A stretch of 64,000 nt of DNA. Source: Metopolophium dirhodum. Lineage: Eukaryota > Arthropoda > Insecta > Hemiptera > Aphididae. The stretch covers positions 37,083,558 to 37,147,557 of the forward strand of contig NC_083566.1 of assembly GCF_019925205.1 (NCBI RefSeq). The letters are read 5' to 3'. Every line of letters starts with the position of its first letter. Position 1 is the stretch's first letter. The notes beneath the pieces are model-generated. The model did not search any database and was not told where the DNA came from. It worked only from the letters and a program-made list of their open reading frames with translations. A program made the translations under genes and the position numbers. Positions 1 through 6,420 of this stretch are shown here, piece after piece.

Positions 1-907
1 AACATTTATCATCTTCATTTTTAACATTTATAATAGCTTTTTTATCTCCAATGTTTTTAGGTAATTCAATATATGAAGAACCCTTAAAAGGAACATATTT
101 ATTTATATTTATTCCCAAACTTAAAATTTCATGAAGTCTCCATTGAGAACCTTTCAATATAAAATCTTCTTCTTCTTGTACAATTTTAATTTTTACTTCT
201 GTATAAAAATCATTTAAGTTAGAATTTTTTGTTAAGATTATATTTTGTGTTTTAAAATTTTTTTCCTCATATTCCATATTTTTTTTATTTTTACCTCTCT
301 TATATATAGCAATAAACATAATATTAACTTTTAAATTTTGTTTCTTTAATTCATGTTTAACTCGTCCTATTACTGGATTATCTAAACGATTTAAAAATGT
401 TTGTATATCTTTAATACCCATATTATTTTTAATAATATAAGTTTTTAATCTACTTTGAAATGCTGTTTCTTCATTTTTTAAAATAGGTCGAATCGTGTTG
501 TTTATTTCAAATATTTCTTCATTAAAATTAAAAACTCTATGTGATTTAGGTATTATCTCTCTTGATATTCTTGGTCTTATACCATTATTTTGATGACGAA
601 TAGACTGTAAATGTTTAGACCAACTGTTGTATTTAACTGTTAGCTTACAAATATCACAAGTTTTATCTGTTTTTGGTATTCTCTCTTGTTTTGTTCTTAC
701 ATTTTTTGTTGTTGTACCTCTGTATGTTCCTCTAAATCGAGGTATAATTGTTTGATCTGGATCATTGTTTTGATGACGAATAGATTTCAAATGTCTAGAC
801 CAATTTTTGTAACTAACTGTTAAGTTACATTTTTCACAAGTTTTGTTATCCATTTTATTATTGTTAACATTTCCTTTAACACTTATTTCAATTTTTTTAT
901 TATCCAT
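1..907 (-). CDS. PolB: N-terminal part of probable Polinton-type DNA polymerase B, with two zinc fingers (partial, runs off left edge)
   Basis: An open minus-strand frame starts at 907-905 (ATGG, after a TATAATAAATA motif) and stays open for 302 codons to base 1. The N terminus holds two tandem C2H2-like fingers of spacing C-x2-C-x11-H-x5-H, at roughly residues 22-43 and 82-103, each ending in a HLxSIRH motif. Near the window edge the frame reads KGSSYIELPKNIGDKKAIIN followed by a DDKC motif. I recognise this as the conserved stretch before the polymerase domain in many invertebrate Polinton PolB proteins. No polymerase or exonuclease motif lies inside the window, so the call rests on that stretch and on the neighbours. 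It is the last of three minus-strand genes (INT, zinc-finger protein, this one). A hairpin at 948-976 separates it from the previous gene. Confidence 0.72.
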   Translation of the reverse strand, partial: MDNKKIEISVKGNVNNNKMDNKTCEKCNLTVSYKNWSRHLKSIRHQNNDPDQTIIPRFRGTYRGTTTKNVRTKQERIPKTDKTCDICKLTVKYNSWSKHLQSIRHQNNGIRPRISREIIPKSHRVFNFNEEIFEINNTIRPILKNEETAFQSRLKTYIIKNNMGIKDIQTFLNRLDNPVIGRVKHELKKQNLKVNIMFIAIYKRGKNKKNMEYEEKNFKTQNIILTKNSNLNDFYTEVKIKIVQEEEDFILKGSQWRLHEILSLGININKYVPFKGSSYIELPKNIGDKKAIINVKNEDDKC

Positions 908-925
908 TATTTATTATAGATAATA
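908..925 (-). promoter_or_regulatory. Putative promoter motif of the polymerase gene (TATAATAAAT class)
   Basis: On the minus strand the sequence reads ATCTATAATAAATA directly before ATGG. The zinc-finger gene (CTATAATAAAGA), the 10576-11007 paralogue (TATAATAAATAATAAA) and the PLA2 gene (GTATAATAA) have the same element at the same place. Function is inferred from recurrence and position. Confidence 0.4.
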
Positions 926-947
926 TTATTATTTTTTTACATTCAAT

Positions 948-976
948 TTTTTAATAAAAATAATTTTTATTAAAAA
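948..976 (-). terminator. Hairpin 3'-end signal of the zinc-finger gene
   Basis: A perfect 13-bp stem (TTTTTAATAAAAA at 948-960, its complement at 964-976) with a 3-nt loop starts 16 bases past the stop codon of the 993-1607 gene and lies upstream of the polymerase promoter. The same design and nearly the same sequence recur at 1647, 9239, 10530 and 11090. A role in transcription termination or polyadenylation is inferred. Confidence 0.55.
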
Positions 977-992
977 TAATATTTAAATAATA

Positions 993-1607
993 TTAAGATC
1001 CCATACTAAATTCACACATTTTAATATTTCCTAAATCTTGAACAATCTTAATATCGTCTAGATAATAGTGATTATAATCATCTGTTGCAATAATTTGATC
1101 ATTGGCTATATGACAAAGTTCTAACCAAGTTGGTGAATGTAATAGTTTAGAAACATAAGGCTTTCCATTTCCAAAACCATCATCTCCTTGATTAATAATG
1201 AAAATATTTCCATCAATTGGAATTTTATTTAGATTATATTTAATACTCTCAGAATATTCATAGTATTCAAAAGCACAAAATGTCACATAACATTTATTAT
1301 TTTTTTTTTGTATACTTTTTTTTATTTCATTTCGCATTACTTTCAAAAAATTAAAATTTTTTAGTCTATATTGATTAATTGGTACACCATTATATTTTGT
1401 ATTAACTCTACAAGGTAAAATTGTTTGATCTATATCATTTTTTTGATGTCGAATAGATTTCAAATGAGCAGACCAACTTTTGGAACCAATTGTTAAATTA
1501 CATTTATCACAAGTTTTAGCAGGATATATTTTTTTATTTAATACATCCATTTTATTATTGATATCAATTTCTTTAACTAAAGATTCAATTTTATTTAATC
1601 CTTCCAT
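993..1607 (-). CDS. Zinc-finger protein of unknown function with conserved C-terminal domain (204 aa)
   Basis: Residues about 33-54 form a C2H2-like finger (C-x2-C-x11-H-x5-H, ending HLKSIRH) of the same type as the two fingers of the neighbouring polymerase. Residues about 110-204 form a compact domain with the motifs YNLNKIPIDGNIFI, GNGKPY, SPTWLELCHIAND and the C-terminal SMGS. This domain is repeated in a second gene at 10576-11007. I recall similar PTWLE-containing proteins in insect Polintons but know no function for them. The finger suggests nucleic-acid binding. The start is the ATGG right after a CTATAATAAA motif. The gene lies between INT and polymerase on the same strand, with a hairpin after its stop, and the frame is intact. 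Confidence 0.75.
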   Translation of the reverse strand: MEGLNKIESLVKEIDINNKMDVLNKKIYPAKTCDKCNLTIGSKSWSAHLKSIRHQKNDIDQTILPCRVNTKYNGVPINQYRLKNFNFLKVMRNEIKKSIQKKNNKCYVTFCAFEYYEYSESIKYNLNKIPIDGNIFIINQGDDGFGNGKPYVSKLLHSPTWLELCHIANDQIIATDDYNHYYLDDIKIVQDLGNIKMCEFSMGS

Positions 1608-1625
1608 TCTTTATTATAGAAAATA
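1608..1625 (-). promoter_or_regulatory. Putative promoter motif of the zinc-finger gene (TATAATAAA class)
   Basis: On the minus strand TTCTATAATAAAGA directly precedes ATGG, matching the element before the polymerase gene almost base for base. Inferred from recurrence only. Confidence 0.4.
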
Positions 1626-1646
1626 TTATTTTTTTTTTTACATTCA

Positions 1647-1678
1647 ATTTTTTAATAAAATAATTTCTATTAAAAAAT
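1647..1678 (-). terminator. Hairpin 3'-end signal of the integrase gene
   Basis: An 11-bp perfect stem (ATTTTTTAATA at 1647-1657 with its complement at 1668-1678), extended by two more pairs after one mismatch, begins 5 bases beyond the integrase stop codon. It belongs to the TTTTTAATA-type hairpin family of this element. Confidence 0.5.
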
Positions 1679-1683
1679 ATCAT

Positions 1684-2694
1684 TTAAAATTTTGTTTTTT
1701 GTAACTCTTGGTTATAAAAACTCCCTATAATCTCTTCATTGTTTAAATCTATAATTTTATAAGTAATAGGATTTGTGTATAAAATTTCATTAACTATAAA
1801 TATTTCTTTTGTCCAATTATTACTATATTTATTACCAAATGTTTTTTTAGAAGCTGTTATTCTTACTCTATCACCTACACTAAATTTAATTTTTGGTTTA
1901 GGTTTGTTTTTTGTAGAAAATAATTTATGAAAAACATCATCTTCGTTAGATTTATTTACTTCACAAGGTCTCATACCAATAGATCGATGTATGTCTTTGA
2001 AATTATATTCATATATTAAACTTTTTAAAATTTTAATCCATTTTTTAGAATTTGTAACTTCAAAATGTAATCTCATTTTACTGTTTAATGTTCTGTTAAA
2101 TCTTTCAATAATTGACGATTTTTCTTCATTTTGGGTGTGATACATTTTAATTCCATATTCTTGCAAAACTTTTTTAAAATGTTTATTTTCAAATTCCAAA
2201 CCTTTATCTGCGTGGAGTAATTTTGGTGCTTGATGATTTTGTGATATAGCTTGTTTTATTATTTTTTGAAATGTTTCTGAAACATTAATTCCATCTTTCT
2301 TTTTGAGTTCTAAAGCCCAAGAAAATTTTGAAAACGTATCTATAACAGTTATTATATAAGAATAACCCTCATTTTCATCAGAATAATTTCTCATTATAAC
2401 TAAATCAGCAGCCCATAAATCATCAATACCTTTAGTAATTATTCTTCGTTTAGGAAATTTTTTTCTAACTGGTTTATGAAGTTCTTTAGCTAATATCATT
2501 TTATCTGGGTCATTTAATTTTTTATTGGAAATATTATGTCCAATTGTAGGATTTTTTATAAATTTACTTTTATTTGTGTTACATTTAAAACATATTGATG
2601 AAATTCTCCATCTACCATTAACTGTTTGAATTTTATTTGCATTAATATTTTTTGTTTGAATTTTACATTTAAGACAATATATAGTTTCGTTCAT
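1684..2694 (-). CDS. INT: Polinton integrase (rve/DDE superfamily, 336 aa)
   Basis: Retrovirus-like integrase expected to insert the element into host DNA. The N terminus holds a zinc ribbon, C7-x2-C10 and C35-x2-C38, in the YCLKC...GRW...CxxC context typical of Polinton integrases. The catalytic core shows D97 (WAADLV), D163 (LLHADKGLEF) and E197 (SIIERFNRT), a D-D-x33-E triad, so the last spacing is two short of the retroviral 35. VIDTFSKFSWA (117-127) is the usual strand before the second Asp. The C terminus (about 270-336) is an SH3/chromo-like module: VGDRVRI, NWTKEIF, NPITYKI and a final FYNQELQK. The ATG at 2694-2692 follows an AATATAAATA motif. The gene is divergent from the OB-fold-like gene, intact, and ends 5 bases before a hairpin. 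Confidence 0.93.
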   Translation of the reverse strand: MNETIYCLKCKIQTKNINANKIQTVNGRWRISSICFKCNTNKSKFIKNPTIGHNISNKKLNDPDKMILAKELHKPVRKKFPKRRIITKGIDDLWAADLVIMRNYSDENEGYSYIITVIDTFSKFSWALELKKKDGINVSETFQKIIKQAISQNHQAPKLLHADKGLEFENKHFKKVLQEYGIKMYHTQNEEKSSIIERFNRTLNSKMRLHFEVTNSKKWIKILKSLIYEYNFKDIHRSIGMRPCEVNKSNEDDVFHKLFSTKNKPKPKIKFSVGDRVRITASKKTFGNKYSNNWTKEIFIVNEILYTNPITYKIIDLNNEEIIGSFYNQELQKTKF

Positions 2695-2791
2695 TTTTTA
2701 TATTTATATTGAAAAAAATTTTTTAAATAGAAATTTTTTAAAAAAATTATTGAAAATAAAAAAAAATTATATTTTCTAATATAAATAAGAA
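2695..2791. promoter_or_regulatory. Divergent promoter region between integrase and OB-fold-like gene
   Basis: These 97 bases are nearly pure A+T. Each side carries an AATATAAATA element 6-14 bases from its start codon: CAATATAAATATAAAAA before the integrase ATG and TAATATAAATAAGAA before the ATG at 2792. The right-hand version is almost identical to the element before the capsid gene (5684-5700). Confidence 0.5.
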
Positions 2792-3109
2792 ATGGAAATG
2801 GAAAACTTTAAAGATGCTTTAAATAAAATGAACAATGGATATACATTTATAAAATTTAATGATTTGGAACAAGGAAAACCATACAAAGTAAATAAGTTCA
2901 TAATGATTGATACAAAGTTTGGAAAAAGAATAAGTGTTGTATTAAACGATGAATATATGTTAAATTTACCAGAAAGATATACAAATGAATTTACAGAAAA
3001 CAAAATAACACGGTATAATACATGTTCGGAAACAAAATTGAATCTTATTTATAATTGTGAAAAAATTTTAAAGAATGGGAAAACAAGACATGATTTTGAT
3101 TTTAAATAA
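2792..3109 (+). CDS. Small putative OB-fold/ssDNA-binding-like protein (105 aa)
   Basis: A short intact frame with the pattern GKPYKVNKFIMIDTKFGKRI, then VVLNDEY, LPERYT and a C-terminal region rich in Lys and aromatic residues. The layout (a strand holding an interaction motif, then TKFGK, then a strand ending in a short LP.R segment) resembles small proteins I have seen next to Polinton genes, which look like single OB folds. Single-strand DNA binding during replication is a reasonable guess but not shown. A second in-frame ATG lies two codons in (2798); the first matches the promoter spacing better. The gene is divergent from the integrase and is followed by a hairpin at 3122-3148. Confidence 0.6.
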   Translation: MEMENFKDALNKMNNGYTFIKFNDLEQGKPYKVNKFIMIDTKFGKRISVVLNDEYMLNLPERYTNEFTENKITRYNTCSETKLNLIYNCEKILKNGKTRHDFDFK

Positions 3110-3121
3110 AAAAATAAATTT

Positions 3122-3148
3122 ACTTTTATAAATGGTATTTATAAAAGT
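3122..3148 (+). terminator. Perfect hairpin between OB-fold-like gene and 419-aa gene, covering the next start codon
   Basis: The 12-bp stem ACTTTTATAAAT (3122-3133) pairs with 3137-3148 across a 3-nt loop. It starts 13 bases after the upstream stop and contains the ATG at 3132-3134 of the downstream gene. It could be the 3'-end signal of the first gene, a structure that controls initiation of the second, or both. Confidence 0.5.
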
Positions 3149-4391
3149 TAAAAAGGGTTGTATTCATTTAAACAAACCTATTCACAATAATGATAGTGAT
3201 CATTTTTTAGGTCTCTATTCATTAGTTTTGAAAGGCAACAATTTTATTAATATTGAATCAGAGTGTTGTATAACAATTAAACAGAATATAATACATATAA
3301 AAACAGGTAGATATAGTATTGAACAATTGAACAAAGAAATAGAACCACTTATTATATCATTTTCTGATGAAACTAATAGAATTACAATCAAATCTCCTTG
3401 TTATTATAAATTAGATGAAAAATTAAAAAAATATTTAGGTTTTAATGGTAATATAGATTTTTCAATGACAAGTGAGAAAAAAATGTACTTTCCTATTGAT
3501 GGTGAATATTACATAAATATTGAAAAAGAATGTGAATTTAGATTAGGTCGAAATGGTCAAATCCCACTAGGTACAATATTTATTGGTATTTATTCAATAG
3601 GTGAAATTGAAAATTTATTTAATTCATTCGGAACTAAATTTGTGGAAAATTTTCCTAAAATAAATCTTGAAATAAATAAAAATTTATTAAAAATAACTGC
3701 TTCAATTGGTCTGTGGTTTGATGAATATTTATCAAATTGTTTAGGCTTTAATTTTATAAAAAAATTAATCCCTATTAATAAAACATGGCCTAAAGGGAAA
3801 GAAATTGTATTAGGTGTTGTGTATACAGCACCAGATATTGCTTATACAGTAATAGGAATAAAAACTCCACAATTTTACACTCAAGGTTTCTTAAAAGAAA
3901 TAAATGGTATTATTTCTAATGAAAATAGTAAAACATTATTAAAAGGAAATTATTCAATTGAGCATTTAAATATCTTATTCAATTCGATTATGAAGTTGGA
4001 AAATAATGGTGATTACATTAAAATAACAACAAAAGATTATTTTTCATTTGATAAAGATTTAAATTTAAGTTTAGGATTGAATGATACAATACATACACAT
4101 TATGGAGAAAATTCATCATTAAATAATAACAACAAAATATTAGAAGTACATTGTAATATAATTGAAGAATCTATTACACATCATATTGATGAGCTATCTC
4201 ATTATGATGAAGTTTTATTTTTATTTCAATATAATTCTAATAGTGCTTTGATTAAACCTCATAAAATGATATATAGACCAGTGAGTAAAAATCGGTTTCA
4301 AAAAATAGAAATTTATATTTTAGATTTGAAAGGTAATATTGTTAATTTTGATGAAGAATTTATTGGTGTTCTTGATCTAATCAAAAAATAA
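3132..4391 (+). CDS. Polinton structural protein with repeated LGF modules, possible penton or fibre component (419 aa)
   Basis: The protein is built from three diverged modules (roughly residues 20-100, 115-205 and 230-318). Each ends in a hydrophobic strand followed by L-x-x-x-L-G-(F/L)-N: KYLGFN, NCLGFN, SLGLN. Each contains a G-x-Y-S-I-x-x-(L/I) turn: GRYSIEQLN, GIYSIGEIE, GNYSIEHLN. The last about 85 residues (IEESITHH to the end) have the pattern P...Y.PV....I..I.I.ILD..G..V.F..E.I.V.L, which I remember from structural proteins of invertebrate Polintons. A minor capsid, vertex or fibre role is inferred from family memory and from position next to the MCP. The gene converges with the MCP across a shared hairpin. 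No signal peptide or membrane segment is seen. Confidence 0.6.
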   Translation: MVFIKVKKGCIHLNKPIHNNDSDHFLGLYSLVLKGNNFINIESECCITIKQNIIHIKTGRYSIEQLNKEIEPLIISFSDETNRITIKSPCYYKLDEKLKKYLGFNGNIDFSMTSEKKMYFPIDGEYYINIEKECEFRLGRNGQIPLGTIFIGIYSIGEIENLFNSFGTKFVENFPKINLEINKNLLKITASIGLWFDEYLSNCLGFNFIKKLIPINKTWPKGKEIVLGVVYTAPDIAYTVIGIKTPQFYTQGFLKEINGIISNENSKTLLKGNYSIEHLNILFNSIMKLENNGDYIKITTKDYFSFDKDLNLSLGLNDTIHTHYGENSSLNNNNKILEVHCNIIEESITHHIDELSHYDEVLFLFQYNSNSALIKPHKMIYRPVSKNRFQKIEIYILDLKGNIVNFDEEFIGVLDLIKK

Positions 4392-4403
4392 ATATGAAAA
4401 GTT

Positions 4404-4432
4404 TTTTTTCAAGATAAAATATCTTGAAAAAA
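4404..4432. terminator. Bidirectional hairpin between the converging 419-aa and MCP genes
   Basis: A perfect 13-bp stem (TTTTTTCAAGATA at 4404-4416, complement at 4420-4432) with loop AAA lies 13 bases after the + strand stop and 22 bases beyond the minus-strand capsid stop. The sequence differs from the TTTTTAATAGAA hairpins but the dimensions (13-bp stem, 3-nt loop, T-rich arm) are identical. It could serve both genes. Confidence 0.55.
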
Positions 4433-4453
4433 TAAAGTATGGAACGATCTTTT

Positions 4454-5683
4454 TTATAAAACTTCCTCAACTATTCCTCTTTCAATATCAAACGTATACA
4501 CTGCACTAGAAATTAAACAAACATAACAAATTGTGTTCTCAGGTAAATTTTTACTGAAATCTACGTTTAAAATTAGTGTACAGTTGGTGACCGCAATTTG
4601 ACTTTGGTGTCTACTCATGTTAACAACAAAAAATGGTCTCTTTTTAAACATTTGTTTATCTAAATACATTAATGGATTTTCTTCATGTGATTTATAATAG
4701 GTTTTTTTATAACTCATATGATCTTCATATGCTTGACAAATTTTCAAATCATTAAAATCAAGATTTTGCAATTCATTAGGATATTTTTTTCCATTAACTT
4801 TAAAAGAATAATTTACAACATTACAATCATCAAAAAAAGCAGCATTACTATCTTGATTGTCTAGTTTATTTTTTTGAAAATAAACAACACCAAAAAATGG
4901 ATGTTTATTATTTCGATAATTAGATGATAAATCGTATCTTATATTTTTTCCAGTAAGATTTCTGATTTCAATACATTGCCATTTTTTAAAATCTAAAATA
5001 AACGGTTTCTTAATTAATTCATCAACTATTTGAATTTTTGTTATTTCATCATATTCTATATTTTGCATTTGAACTTTTAATTCTAAAATATTAACTTTAC
5101 CACGTTTTGCTTTAACATTTTTTGACTCTGCTGTAGCTTCAGTGTTTGTTTCTAGAATCAATGCATCATCATCAATATTTCTTGTAAAAATTATTTCAAA
5201 TCTAGCATTGTAAATTTGTTTTATATCTTTCATTGACCCTAAACCTAAGTGTGATAAAGGAATGATGAGCTCAACACTTCCTCCTCCTTCAGATGTAGAT
5301 TGAAATCCTGAATTTTGTGTAGGACCATTTCCATCAACAGCATAACTCATATAACCTTTTACTGTACTTAGTCTTCCAGTATTCTCACTTTCATCTATAA
5401 TTTTATTATTTAATTTAATTGTAATTTTTTGAAACGAAAATGCTCCACCATTATCAGATAACATAACATTAGATTTTGCTGGATATTTAGTACCATCTTC
5501 TTGTACATATTCAAGTAATAAATAAAGTTTTGAATTTTTAACATTCAGAAATTTATCTTTACCATCTACTATAACTATTGTATTTCGGTTTGGTTTATTT
5601 AATTCTGTTGTGATTTGAGGTATATAACTTTAATATTGGCTATTTATTATATAATTATCATATTTATTTAAAATATTTTCCAT
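4454..5683 (-). CDS. MCP: Double jelly-roll major capsid protein, frame interrupted by a stop at codon 18
   Basis: The frame that best fits the gene begins at ATG 5683-5681, right after a TAATATAAATAAGAAA promoter motif. It meets TAA at 5632-5630 (codon 18), then stays open to the stop at 4454; the first later ATG is codon 74 at 5464. The open 3' part is 336 aa. It is rich in beta strands, with motifs such as VELIIPLSHLGLG, PFFGVVYFQK, FKVNGKKYP and a terminal NCTLILNVDF. Length and order fit the hexon-like capsid proteins of Polintons and adintoviruses, but no single diagnostic residue exists, so the call leans on synteny (next to the ATPase, same block as protease). The stop means this copy would not give a full-length product, unless it is an assembly error, read through, or bypassed by starting at Met74, which would lose the first strands. 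Confidence 0.72.
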
Positions 5684-5725
5684 TTTCTTATTTATATTAC
5701 CAAATATATATTTTTTTTTAAATAA
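5684..5725. promoter_or_regulatory. Compact bidirectional promoter between MCP and packaging ATPase
   Basis: Only 42 bases separate the two divergent starts. The minus side reads TAATATAAATAAGAAA directly before ATGGAAA, nearly the same as the element before the ATG at 2792. The plus side ends TTTTAAATAA directly before ATGGA. The TAAATG-like junction resembles late initiator motifs of large DNA viruses, but function is inferred. Confidence 0.5.
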
Positions 5726-6379
5726 ATGGATAAAGTAAAAGTAAAATTTTTTATTGAAGATGAAAATAAAAAAAAATCTTTATTTGAATTACCTTCACGT
5801 GTTTTAATTATAGGACCATCTGGTTGTGGTAAAACAAACTTGTTGTATAATCTGATTATAAATTATTGGATTCCTTATTTAAATCTATATATTTTTACAA
5901 AAAATATTGATCAACCAATCTATAAATATATTAAAAAAATATTTGATGATATACCTTCTATAAACACACATTTTTCTAATAATGAAATAATATCTGTAGA
6001 TGATTGTGAAGAAAATAGTTTAGTGATTTTTGATGATTTTCTAAAAGAAAAACAAGACATGATAATTGAATATTTTATAAGATCAAGATCAAAGAATATT
6101 AGTGTTATTTATTTAACACAAAGTTATACTTCAGTAGATATAAAAACAATAAGAAATAATTTGAATGTTTTAATTGTTTTTAATCAATCAAATTATTATA
6201 TTGAAAAAATATGGTCCGATTTGATTAGTGAAGATGTACCTTTAGAAAAATTTAAAGAAATTAATAGAACTTATTGTAAAAAATATGATAAAAAAAGTAA
6301 AACAAAATCATATGGTTTCATAACAATAGACTTGATAAAAAATTTAATCTATGACAGTAAAGGTAATACAATTTTATAA
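5726..6379 (+). CDS. FtsK/HerA-like (A32-type) genome packaging ATPase (217 aa)
   Basis: P-loop ATPase that would drive viral DNA into the capsid. Walker A is GPSGCGKT at residues 30-37 after a hydrophobic strand (VLII). Walker B is SLVIFDDF (98-105), with D103-D104. A conserved FIRSRSKNISVIYLTQSY stretch (117-134) carries the polar sensor Gln and an Arg-rich segment typical of A32-like packaging ATPases; IRNNLN follows at about 142. About 215-250 aa is normal for Polintons, so the gene looks complete. ATGGA directly follows TTTTAAATAA. It opens the rightward morphogenesis cluster, 41 bases before the PLA2 gene. Confidence 0.9.
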   Translation: MDKVKVKFFIEDENKKKSLFELPSRVLIIGPSGCGKTNLLYNLIINYWIPYLNLYIFTKNIDQPIYKYIKKIFDDIPSINTHFSNNEIISVDDCEENSLVIFDDFLKEKQDMIIEYFIRSRSKNISVIYLTQSYTSVDIKTIRNNLNVLIVFNQSNYYIEKIWSDLISEDVPLEKFKEINRTYCKKYDKKSKTKSYGFITIDLIKNLIYDSKGNTIL

Positions 6380-6408
6380 ATCGATGAATGATTATGTTTT
6401 ATTTTTAT

Positions 6409-6420
6409 TTTGTATAATAA
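6409..6420 (+). promoter_or_regulatory. Putative promoter motif of the PLA2-domain gene
   Basis: TTTTGTATAATAA directly precedes ATGGA. It matches the TATAATAAA motif seen before the polymerase, zinc-finger and 10576-11007 genes. The next gene has a related TTTTGTATTATAAA right before its ATG at 8350, so each gene of the cluster may have its own start signal. Confidence 0.4.

Noticed and set aside
1480..1704. 74-codon plus-strand frame across the zinc-finger gene start
   Set aside because: Antisense to a real gene and rich in Phe/Tyr/Ile as expected from A+T content.
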